This document shows positions 1 to 6,717 of a stretch of 24,797 nt of DNA, piece after piece. Origin of the DNA: Nitrospinaceae bacterium (GTDB lineage Bacteria > Nitrospinota > Nitrospinia > Nitrospinales > VA-1); the NCBI GenBank assembly GCA_029261675.1, contig JAJDBA010000155.1, forward strand, positions 1-24,797. The letters run 5' to 3'. The notes beneath the pieces are model-generated. The model searched no databases, was not told the origin of the DNA, and saw nothing but the letters and a program-made list of their open reading frames with translations. The position numbers were made by a program, and so were the translations under genes. Each line of letters begins with the position of its first letter. Positions within the stretch are counted from its first letter, which is position 1.

Positions 1-627
1 CTTGATCCGCGCCGCGGCCTTTGTGATTTTTCTAGTCACAAAGGTCTCACCTCGCCGTGGAGATTCGTGATTAAACAAGATCCCATTACAGGCAAACAGA
101 TTATAGGCCTCTCGGGAATTAACGGTCATCCAATAGGAATAGACCTTTGCCGCACCATATGGACTTCTGGGGTAGAAGGGGGTGGTTTCTCGCTGCGGAA
201 TCTCCTGAACTTTTCCAAACATTTCACTAGATGAAGCCTGATAAAACTTTGGCTTAAGACCAGATTCTCGAATGGCCTCTAGGAGTCGCACCGTTCCCAA
301 GCCTGTGATTTCCCCAGTGTATTCTGGGATATCAAAGCTAACCCGGACATGGCTCTGGGCGCCGAGGTTGTAGATTTCGTCAGGTTGAACAGTACGAATG
401 ATCTTGTTAAGGGAACTGGCATCGTTAAGGTCACCATACATCAGGTGTAACCGCAAGTTAGGCGTATGTGGATCTTGAAATATTTTGTCAATCCTGGACG
501 TGTTAAATGAACTTGACCTGCGGATTATGCCATAAACTTCATAACCTTTAGCTAGCAAAAACTCTGCGAGGTAAGAACCGTCCTGACCGGTGATTCCTGT
601 TATTAACGCACGTTTAGTTGAGTCCAT
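1..627 (-). CDS. gmd: GDP-mannose 4,6-dehydratase, N-terminal part (cut by window edge)
   Basis: An open frame of 209 codons runs from ATG (625-627) off the left edge with no stop; the family is usually about 340-370 residues, so the C-terminal part lies outside. The product should convert GDP-D-mannose to GDP-4-keto-6-deoxy-D-mannose in the cytosol, the first step to GDP-fucose, GDP-rhamnose, GDP-perosamine or GDP-colitose. Seen: the NAD(P)-binding motif GITGQDGSYL (residues 11-20), the arginine-rich loop IIRRSSSFNT, the active-site stretch ASSSEMFG with Ser133 and Glu135, Tyr157-X3-Lys161 in SPYGAAK, and the diagnostic NHESPRRGETFVTRK block. All catalytic residues are present. No strong Shine-Dalgarno is visible upstream. 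It lies on the same strand as the operon at 2794-8520 but is separated from it by mobile-element remnants. Identification is secure; the final sugar is not known. Confidence 0.95.
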   Translation of the reverse strand, partial: MDSTKRALITGITGQDGSYLAEFLLAKGYEVYGIIRRSSSFNTSRIDKIFQDPHTPNLRLHLMYGDLNDASSLNKIIRTVQPDEIYNLGAQSHVRVSFDIPEYTGEITGLGTVRLLEAIRESGLKPKFYQASSSEMFGKVQEIPQRETTPFYPRSPYGAAKVYSYWMTVNSREAYNLFACNGILFNHESPRRGETFVTRKITKAAARIK

Positions 628-809
628 GGGGTGATTAGATCTATGAAACCGCTGGATGACTATTTGGAAAATTAGGTATTACTGCCGAAAGATACAGCTT
701 CGCCCTCTCACTTACAGATAAAATTCAAGAAAAACAATATTTTAAAAATTTAATTCGAGGATGACTTCTATATTTATGGAAAAAATATGTCAAGTAGGCG
801 AGGCATAAT
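628..809. other. AT-rich intergenic region, upstream of gmd
   Basis: About 180 bases between the gmd start and the left end of the IS3 remnant. I see no gene and no clear promoter; it is AT-rich around 720-790 and presumably holds the gmd promoter on the minus strand. Confidence 0.5.
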
Positions 810-835
810 TGTAAGCTTCCCCAAATTGAGGACAG
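810..835 (+). repeat. IS3 terminal inverted repeat, left end of copy 1
   Basis: 26 bases starting TGTAAGCTTCCCC. They match the terminus at 8604-8629 in the first 13 and last 6 positions; the middle differs. IS3-family ends typically start with TG, as here. Confidence 0.7.
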
Positions 836-879
836 GTAAAAAGTAGAGCGTTCTGACAAAATTCATCCAGGAGGTTCTT

Positions 880-1134
880 ATGAAACGGACTCGATTCAGT
901 GAAAAACAAATTGTCGCCATCCTGAAACAAGCCGATGCGGGTATCAAGGTGAAAGACCTCTGTCTGGAGCATGGGATTAGCGATGCGACCTATTACAATT
1001 GGAAGGCGAAATATGGTGGACTGAAGGTGTCAAACCTCAAGCGCCTGAAAGAAGTCGAGGGCGAATTGGGAAAATTGAAACGGATGTATGTCGATCTGGC
1101 CTTGGAGAATCTGGCCTTAAAGGATCTGATCTAA
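880..1134 (+). CDS. IS3-family transposase OrfA (HTH protein)
   Basis: 84 residues. The start MKRTRFSEKQIVAILK and the helix-turn-helix region (KVKDLCLEHGISDATYYNWK, about residues 24-43) are typical of IS3-family OrfA, followed by a short leucine-rich segment (LKRLKEVEGELGKLKRMYVDL) that usually supports oligomerisation. OrfA binds the IS ends and, fused to OrfB by programmed frameshifting, forms the active transposase. A strong AGGAGG at 869-874 sits 5 bases before the ATG, so the start is clear. The gene ends in a TAA embedded in a run of nine A (1133-1141), the place where IS3 elements normally frameshift. Here the downstream orfB is in the same frame as orfA, separated only by that stop, which suggests a mutation at the slippery site. 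Because orfB is broken, this gene is probably a relic even though it is intact. Confidence 0.9.
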   Translation: MKRTRFSEKQIVAILKQADAGIKVKDLCLEHGISDATYYNWKAKYGGLKVSNLKRLKEVEGELGKLKRMYVDLALENLALKDLI

Positions 1135-1170
1135 AAAAAAACTCTAACGCCGACTGAGAAACAGACGGCG

Positions 1171-1754
1171 GTGCACACCATGCAGGAAATCCATGGCGTC
1201 TCGATCGTTCGAGGGTGTACCGCGCTGAGTCTGACTCGGTCGGCGTACTGCCAAGCGCCCCCTGATTGGCACACTCGTGACCGGGAAGTCATTGAAGCCC
1301 TGAATCAGTTAATGGAGGGGCATCCTCGGTGGGGTGCCTGGAAGTACATCGCTCGCCTACGGGTCTTAGGGTATCCCTGGAATCACAAGCGGATTTATCG
1401 CACCTATAAGCAGTTAGGGCTCAATCAGCCAGGACGGACCAAACGCCGCTTACCCGCTCGTCCCTCGCTGCCGGTGTTTGTGCCAGAAGGGCCCACTGAA
1501 GTCTGGTCGGCTGATTTCGTGAGCGATGCCTTGTATCAGGGAACACGGTTTCGCACCCTCAATATCATCGATGACTTTAATCGAGAAGCCTTAGCCGTTG
1601 AAGTGGGTACGTCCCTGCGAGCCGAACGAGTGATTCGGGTCCTTGAAGGCTGAACGTGAACTGCCCCACATGATTCTGGTGGATAAGGGTCCAGAATTCA
1701 TCGCCCAACGGCTCCAAGACTGGGGAAAGGAAAATCTCGTGCTGATCCGTCACA
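1171..1754 (+). pseudogene. IS3-family transposase OrfB, frameshifted and truncated
   Basis: The frame from GTG at 1171 to TGA near 1653 carries the OrfB N-terminal region (SAYCQAPPDWHTRDREVIEA, RWGAWKYIARL, NHKRIYRTYKQLGLNQP) and the start of the DDE integrase core (EVWSADFVSD, RTLNIIDDFNREALAVE). Against the second copy (8661-9480) about 8 bases are missing near 1645, which creates the stop. The protein resumes in another frame as LKAERELPHMILVDKGPEFI, giving the second catalytic Asp, and continues to about WGKENLVLIRH before homology ends near 1754. The third catalytic residue (Glu) is absent, so it cannot be an active transposase. The true start of the ancestral frame may lie upstream, since LTPTEKQTAV is encoded in frame before 1171. 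Confidence 0.85.
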
Positions 1755-1764
1755 ATCACTCTGT

Positions 1765-2332
1765 GCATCCGTCCACTCCAGCCGCGCCATTGCGAGCCCT
1801 CTTTATGAGGTCACCTTCCCAGTGCCCCGGGACGGTGCGAGTGGCGACTTCGGCGGGACGTTCGGCCAACAGTGTCATGTTGGGGATCTGCCCGCGCCGA
1901 TCCGTTCCGCGCGACCGAGGCCAGCCAATAGTTCAAGGCGCAAGGCGCCACGGGGTAATACGTACCGTCCCACTTAAATCGTCTCAGCCGAGAGGCGTTT
2001 CTGCATATCGACAGGATCCGTTGGAGACGGCCAGCAATCTGTTCGGGCGAATGGCCATGGAGCAGCTGAGTCTGCACATACCGCCACAGCCAGGGATCCC
2101 GAAGTTTTCGCGGCCGCCGAGCCACACGAGTCCGGCCAGTCGCAAGGGCCTGGGCAGTACACGCCCGATACGGCCAACGGGGGGATGCGTAGCGGGCCTG
2201 CTCCCGAATCAGCGTACTCGGTGTTCGGCCTAAAACTGTGGCCATCGTGCGCAATGATTGGCTTTGGGTCACTCCCAAGCTCAGAGCCTCACGTTCTTCG
2301 AAACTCAAGTGGGTATAAGATTTCTTGTTCAT
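1765..2332 (-). pseudogene. IS30-family transposase, 5' part, multiply frameshifted
   Basis: Starting from ATG at 2332, the first frame reads YTHLSFEEREALSLGV, a helix-turn-helix (TMATVLGRTPSTLIRE), then RPRKLRDPWLWRYVQTQL and HSPEQIAGRLQR, the standard IS30-family N-terminal half. Near 2010 the match moves to a second frame (DPVDMQKRLSAETI, a stop, then YVLPRGALRLELLAGL) and near 1895 to a third (IPNMTLLAERPAEVATRTV, then PGHWEGDLIKRARNGAA). The HWEGD block carries the first catalytic Asp of the DDE core. Homology ends near 1770, where it abuts the IS3 remnant; the rest of the core is missing. Two frameshifts, a nonsense codon and a 3' truncation make it a pseudogene. Confidence 0.85.
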
Positions 2333-2385
2333 GGCAACACCCTAGCCGATTGGGGCCAGAAGTGTTGTACTTGGAGTTAGAACCT
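1765..2385 (-). mobile_element. IS30-family insertion sequence remnant
   Basis: Spans the IS30 transposase pseudogene and its upstream flank. The stretch at about 2361-2383 (GTGTTGTACTTGGAGTTAG) resembles the terminal sequence expected upstream of an IS30 transposase gene, but the partner end is lost, so the repeat cannot be confirmed. Limits are approximate. Confidence 0.6.
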
Positions 2386-2620
2386 AAGTTCCAAAACCTT
2401 CCGCATCTCTCCGGGAGCTTCCTTCACGACACGCATACCTCAGCTCTGATGCAAAGAGCACGGTATCCATCGAATCTACACACGAGACACCGACTTTCAT
2501 CGGTGTCAATTTCTCGAAGTGTTTGATCCTCTGCTGGAGGGATCTTAATCAATCTCACACCCCAAAACGGGGTCAAGACTGCTCTTCACTCATAATGTTA
2601 TATATGCTATCGAACCCTCC
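2386..2620. other. Non-coding stretch with two small hairpins
   Basis: No gene seen. A perfect 8-bp stem lies at 2486-2493/2500-2507 (GACACCGA, 6-base loop, TCGGTGTC). A 5-bp stem ACCCC-AAAAC-GGGGT lies at 2559-2573, just before the REP-type transposase stub. Neither is followed by a good T-run, so terminator function is uncertain. Small hairpins near a REP-associated transposase would fit its usual substrates. Confidence 0.4.
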
Positions 2621-2737
2621 ATGGCACAACCTCTAGAGATTGAATATCCTGGGGCATATTTCCACATAAGGAACGGAGGGTTGGCCCGCAGAGACATCTT
2701 CTTTAATGAGTGTGACAGCCACCGCTCTATTTTTTAA
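2621..2737 (+). pseudogene. REP-associated tyrosine transposase (Y1/IS200-like), N-terminal stub
   Basis: A 38-codon frame from ATG 2621 to TAA 2735-2737 reads MAQPLEIEYPGAYFHI, then RNGGLARRDIFFNE. This closely follows the conserved N-terminus of REP-associated tyrosine transposases (usual pattern: M-A-R-P-L-R-I-E-Y-P-G-A, then H-x-x-x-R-G-x-x-R-x-x-I-F). The family is usually well over 150 residues; the HUH motif and catalytic Tyr regions are absent here. It is therefore a relic, the third mobile-element type in this 2-kb stretch. Confidence 0.75.
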
Positions 2738-2793
2738 GGAAAATGTCATTTATAAGCCTATTCTCAGGGAGGAGATTTTATGCTTTTAACCAG

Positions 2794-4371
2794 CTACTTA
2801 GCTTGGATTAGATTCAGTGCCATTTTTACAACACGCTTTGTCGCCTGTCCATCCTGCAAGTAGACTTTATCAAGTAAAAATTTCTTTCGGGCTTTTTCCC
2901 TTGACGCAATCTCGTTATCTCTACCCTCACTGGTCAGTGTTCGTATGTGCTCTTCGACCTCATCCTGTGAGCGGGCTACCCAGGTCACGCCGCTTTTCTC
3001 ATACAGCTGCCCCCCCCCACTTCCAGGAAAAGCCACATTAACAACCGGACGACCGACGTAAATCGCCTGGAGTGCTACCGTTGAAAAGAAAGTGACAACC
3101 ACATCACAGGCCTTCACCAGGGGAACGATATCTTTGGTTTTATCAATCATAACTGCTTGGGATTCTTTCCCAATCAACCTTTTTAGATCCTGCACATCTT
3201 CACCAGGGTGGGGTTTGACACACAGGATGGTATTCTTCATCGCATCACAAACCTGGACTATGGCCCGGACCATCTCCTGACGGATTCTGTAAGAATTGAA
3301 TGCCCCTACATAATAAGGTTGGGAGACAAATAAGATCATTTTTTCTCCCTTCATCACGCCGAGTTCTGATCGGATTCGCACACAAAGATCAGATTCCGGA
3401 ACAATGAGCCGATCAAAACCAGGCTGCCCAGTGATCGTAATCTTTTCTGAAGGAACACCCTGTGCAATCATATCATTAGACGATTGCTCCCCCATTACCG
3501 CAACAGCAGTTTGGCAGAAGTATCTCCATTCTGGATATTCTTTCCTTGTAAGACCTTGTTGCACAAGTAAGGATGGAATACCCTTTTCTCGGGCCAGCAA
3601 AGAATAGATCCTGCAACGCTGATCAGCGCCATCCGCAGTAATAATCAGTGCCGGGCGGTGCTTATCTAGGATATGGCTGGCGATAGCCACTTGAGGGATC
3701 AACCGTTTGAACTCGCGCCAGAAAAGCCAATAAAACTCTCTCATCAGGGCAAAGCTACTAAAATCCTCTCCCATTGCTTGTGCCACTGCCGCAAACTGTC
3801 CTCCGTTTAAAAAAGTATTTTGAACTGCTTGCAATTGGCTCATCATACTCTTTGATAACTTTTCTACCTCATTGTCCCAATGGCTCCACAAAGATTGAAC
3901 TTTAACTCTCTCGCTGTCAGGTATAATTACAGGACAATTTTCATTTTCTCCTATGACAACTACTCTTATACTTTCTTTTGATGCCAGGGATTCAGCCACT
4001 GGACGTAAAGTATCGCGATAAAAGGTTGGCACAAAGCCCAAAACTAAGGCTGTTTGACCACCTTGCGGCCAACTGGAGCATCCAGTGTTAGTTCGGCGAG
4101 AAAATGAAATTACGGAATCTCTATATTTCGCAAGTATTCCGCGATACGGACGGAAATAATATTTTATCATTTCACGCCAATTCAAAGTAGCACCACTATT
4201 TGAGAATAAAAGAGGAAATCGGTACAACGCCATATACGAAGCCACAACTTCCAAGAGAGATATGTCTTGTCCAAGGCAGAACTCCGCTTTGAGATTCTTC
4301 TTTGAACTTAGTTTGGCTTCTTCCAGAAACTCAAAAAGCTGGCCGGCTTTTTTGAACTGATTTTCATTCAT
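2794..4371 (-). CDS. GT-B-fold surface-polysaccharide glycosyltransferase (CDP-glycerol glycerophosphotransferase-like)
   Basis: 525 residues, last gene of the five-gene operon, starting 29 bases after the GT2 gene. The second half shows a GT-B nucleotide-sugar-binding layout: ITGQPGFDRL (about 313-322), ILFVSQPYY (346-354), CVKPHPGED (384-392), then KACDVVVTFFSTVALQAIY (420-438) followed by GRPVV. The KPHPGED block and the D-x(5)-STVALQAIYVGRPVV pattern are shared by capsule/teichoic-type transferases and UDP-GlcNAc 2-epimerase-like folds. The donor and acceptor are unknown. I see no signal peptide or clear membrane segment, so it probably acts at the inner face of the inner membrane. A run of nine G encodes Gly452-454 (3010-3018); loss or gain of one base would remove about the last 70 residues. 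Function as a glycosyl- or glycerophosphotransferase is likely; the subtype is uncertain. Confidence 0.75.
   Translation of the reverse strand: MNENQFKKAGQLFEFLEEAKLSSKKNLKAEFCLGQDISLLEVVASYMALYRFPLLFSNSGATLNWREMIKYYFRPYRGILAKYRDSVISFSRRTNTGCSSWPQGGQTALVLGFVPTFYRDTLRPVAESLASKESIRVVVIGENENCPVIIPDSERVKVQSLWSHWDNEVEKLSKSMMSQLQAVQNTFLNGGQFAAVAQAMGEDFSSFALMREFYWLFWREFKRLIPQVAIASHILDKHRPALIITADGADQRCRIYSLLAREKGIPSLLVQQGLTRKEYPEWRYFCQTAVAVMGEQSSNDMIAQGVPSEKITITGQPGFDRLIVPESDLCVRIRSELGVMKGEKMILFVSQPYYVGAFNSYRIRQEMVRAIVQVCDAMKNTILCVKPHPGEDVQDLKRLIGKESQAVMIDKTKDIVPLVKACDVVVTFFSTVALQAIYVGRPVVNVAFPGSGGGQLYEKSGVTWVARSQDEVEEHIRTLTSEGRDNEIASREKARKKFLLDKVYLQDGQATKRVVKMALNLIQAK
3010..3018 (-). repeat. G9 homopolymer inside a glycosyltransferase gene
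   Basis: Nine consecutive C on the plus strand (nine G in the coding strand), coding Gly452-454. This is the longest G/C homopolymer I noticed and a possible slipped-strand site. Confidence 0.9.
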
Positions 4372-4400
4372 CTATAATTTTACTCATCCACATATTCGCT

Positions 4401-5462
4401 TTATACAAACCTTAATTTACGCCGCATTTGTGTCAACACTGGCAGTAGAGGCCTTATTATTTTATTCAACACCACACTTGAGGGGATAAGCCGGTATAAC
4501 ATGTAATTGATTCTTGTGGCCAAAGAGGGTTTGCGTTTTACATAGAGTAAACGCATCAGCGAATTGAGACGTCTGATATCACATATTTCATTAGCTGCAA
4601 TCTTTGCGTAAATAAACGCCAAAATTGGCAAATCTTTTCGCAGCATACGATAAACCGCTTTCCTGTGAAACGCATCATCGAAAAACTCTTTGATAATCCT
4701 ATCCCACCCATCAACCGAAAGTGCGATTCTGGAAATAAGTCCATTTTCCATAAAGGAATCATTACCGCATCTCTTTCTAATCAAAAATTGGTTCACGTAT
4801 ATGATTTTTGTCTTGCGATAAAGAAGTGGCATTAAACGCGCACAATGCGCCCAGCAACTTCCAAAATAGTCCACTCTTACCGGCAGTTTGTGCCAAATGT
4901 CTGCTTTAACCACTACAGCACTCATAAAGCTAAATACTGCCTCTACGTTAATAGCTCTATCCAAATATTTACGAAGCGAAGCATCTCCCTGTTGGATATT
5001 AAATTCAACCGGCCCTTCGGGCACACAGTCCTGAAACATTGGTTTTTGATGCAGTGTTTTCATCTGGATATCGCACAATATCGGGGGAACAAGAATGAGT
5101 TCCACGTCTTTATCTAATAAAGGCCCAATATTTCTATCCCAACCTTGTTCCAGCAAATCATCTGCGGCAAAAAGCCAAATGTATTTCCCAATTGCCATTT
5201 CCGCGACGGTGTTCATATCGCAGTCGATTCCCCTGCGTTCTGCTTGTTTTGTGTACCTTATATTTTTATATTGGCGGGCAAGATCGAAAATAATATCTTC
5301 AGTATTGTCAGTTGACCCCCCATCTAAAATCACAATTTCAAAATGCGATAAATTAAAACTTTCTGCGCCATCTTCAATGGACCTTATTGTTTCAGCAATG
5401 AACTTTCCAAAATTATAGGTGGGTATTGCGAATGACAACAAGGGAGTGTTCTTAGTTTCCAT
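4401..5462 (-). CDS. Family 2 glycosyltransferase, abequosyltransferase-like
   Basis: 353 residues. The N-terminal GT-A domain is clear: LLSFAIPTYNFGKFI (8-22), EIVILDGGSTDNTEDI (42-57), GIDCDMN (78-84) and the metal-binding IWLFAADD (95-102). Family 2 enzymes transfer a sugar from a nucleotide donor, here presumably to the lipid-linked O-unit at the cytosolic face. The order of motifs and the length resemble O-antigen abequosyltransferases (RfbV/WbaV), but donor specificity cannot be read from sequence. The start overlaps the end of the upstream C-methyltransferase by 11 bases, which indicates translational coupling; the GT-B gene follows. The C-terminal 100 residues are basic (KRKPSLATRINYMLYRL), possibly membrane-associating. 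Confidence 0.85.
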   Translation of the reverse strand: METKNTPLLSFAIPTYNFGKFIAETIRSIEDGAESFNLSHFEIVILDGGSTDNTEDIIFDLARQYKNIRYTKQAERRGIDCDMNTVAEMAIGKYIWLFAADDLLEQGWDRNIGPLLDKDVELILVPPILCDIQMKTLHQKPMFQDCVPEGPVEFNIQQGDASLRKYLDRAINVEAVFSFMSAVVVKADIWHKLPVRVDYFGSCWAHCARLMPLLYRKTKIIYVNQFLIRKRCGNDSFMENGLISRIALSVDGWDRIIKEFFDDAFHRKAVYRMLRKDLPILAFIYAKIAANEICDIRRLNSLMRLLYVKRKPSLATRINYMLYRLIPSSVVLNKIIRPLLPVLTQMRRKLRFV

Positions 5463-6717
5463 ATGAGACCGGGTCTAGCTTCTTATTTAAAACTCTAATT
5501 TCCGGAAGTGGCAAGACCAATGAGCAACCTACAAATTTTCTTGATTCCACAAAAAACCTCTTAAAGTGCCAAGGCAAAATAATTACATAATCTGGCTCCA
5601 TGTCCAAAACTTCATCTTCTGAAATAATCGGCAACCAGGTGCCCGGTGTATAGCAACCATATTTTTCAGGATTAACATCGCCTATGTAGGCAATATCCGC
5701 TTGAGTCAACCCGCAATATTGGAGGATAACATTACCTTTTGTTGAAGCGCCGAGAGCAACTACTTTTTTATTTTCAGATCTAGCTTTATGAAGAAATAAT
5801 AGCAGTTGCTCCCTTGCTTGAGCAGCTCGTTTGGCAAATTCATGGTAAGGGGATAGTGTATCCAAGCCGATGGCTTTTTCCTCCTCAAGAATAGCATCTA
5901 CCTCTTCTGACACGGCCTCCTTACAACCGGCCTTACCGACGGTGACAGAGAAACTTCCGCCGTTAATATCATTAAACTGCACATCCAATATATTAAAACC
6001 AACACGATCAGTCATCCATTTTATCTGCTGAAGTGAATAATACGCTAAATGCTCATGGCATACTGTATCATATGAATTATTCTTAAGCATTGTCGGCATA
6101 TAGCTCTGCTCAAATATCCAGATTCCGTCATCTTCGAGAAGCTCATGAATGTCTTGCATAAAATTCACCGGATCTTCTAAATCATAAAACATAGCAAATG
6201 ATGTAATGACCTTTGCTTTCCTTCCAGGGAAACTCTCCCGTAGCAGGCTTGCCGAAAAGAAATCAGGGATCAATTGTATATGCTCAGGATAATAAGCAGA
6301 AAATTTTACTCCAGTCGGATCAATACCAACCAGATCCAGCCCCGGCGTAGAATACGCCTGCAAGGTCGTACTATCGTTACTGCCAATATCAACAATCAGA
6401 TCCCCTGATATTATTGATACCGTTTCATAGATACGCTTCACCTTTGCTTGCAGATGCTTCACCATACTTGGATTCAAACCAGACCTATAGCCATAATTCG
6501 CGCCATACATATCAGTGAAAGCAAAGGAGTGCTCAAGTTGCAACAAACCGCAAGCTTTATCACCCCCTACACACTTAACCAGACGTAAAGGACCGATCGC
6601 CACAGGAGCGTCTTTTGACTTCGGGAACACCCCCGTCAGCATCTGTTCCCCGAGATCTAATACATTCACCAAGTTTTCATTACCGCAAATACGGCACCGG
6701 TCAATCTTGGTATACAT
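5452..6717 (-). CDS. SAM-dependent sugar C-methyltransferase (TylCIII/TcaB9-like)
   Basis: 421 residues from the chosen ATG at 6715-6717, which has AGGAGG at 6727-6732, 9 bases upstream; an in-frame ATG at 6765 would add 16 residues unlike the family. Three parts are visible: an N-terminal zinc site (C8-x2-C11 and C49/C56), a central SAM-binding fold (LIVDIGSNDS, about 107-116) with His-Glu-His at 221-223, and a C-terminal domain with GASTKGNVILQYCG (323-336). This layout is that of NDP-hexose 3-C-methyltransferases such as TylCIII and TcaB9, where the equivalent HEH residues take part in catalysis on a keto sugar. It would add a methyl branch to a nucleotide-linked keto-deoxysugar. It overlaps the end of the GMD-like gene by 17 bases, which argues that the two act on the same sugar. 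Family assignment is strong; the substrate is inferred. Confidence 0.88.
   Translation of the reverse strand: MYTKIDRCRICGNENLVNVLDLGEQMLTGVFPKSKDAPVAIGPLRLVKCVGGDKACGLLQLEHSFAFTDMYGANYGYRSGLNPSMVKHLQAKVKRIYETVSIISGDLIVDIGSNDSTTLQAYSTPGLDLVGIDPTGVKFSAYYPEHIQLIPDFFSASLLRESFPGRKAKVITSFAMFYDLEDPVNFMQDIHELLEDDGIWIFEQSYMPTMLKNNSYDTVCHEHLAYYSLQQIKWMTDRVGFNILDVQFNDINGGSFSVTVGKAGCKEAVSEEVDAILEEEKAIGLDTLSPYHEFAKRAAQAREQLLLFLHKARSENKKVVALGASTKGNVILQYCGLTQADIAYIGDVNPEKYGCYTPGTWLPIISEDEVLDMEPDYVIILPWHFKRFFVESRKFVGCSLVLPLPEIRVLNKKLDPVSYGN

Larger units (their letters stand above)
810..1760 (+). mobile_element. IS3-family insertion sequence remnant (copy 1), right end lost
   Basis: The left terminal inverted repeat begins TGTAAGCTTCCCC at 810 and ends GGACAG at 835. 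The same 13-base start and GGACAG end recur at 8604-8629, at the terminus of the second IS3 remnant. Inside are orfA (880-1134) and a frameshifted orfB. Homology to orfB stops near 1754, where an IS30 remnant begins on the other strand, so the third catalytic residue (Glu) and the right inverted repeat are missing. The element should be immobile. The right limit is approximate. Confidence 0.8.

Noticed and set aside
2486..2507. Perfect 8-bp hairpin as a terminator
   Set aside because: No T-run on either side and no gene ending nearby, so I list it only as a hairpin within the non-coding stretch.
2780..2863. 27-codon plus-strand frame with a strong GGAGGAG just upstream of its ATG
   Set aside because: It overlaps the 3' end of the GT-B gene on the other strand, shows no recognisable motif and is short; the purine-rich stretch is probably chance or a relic of the nearby mobile elements.
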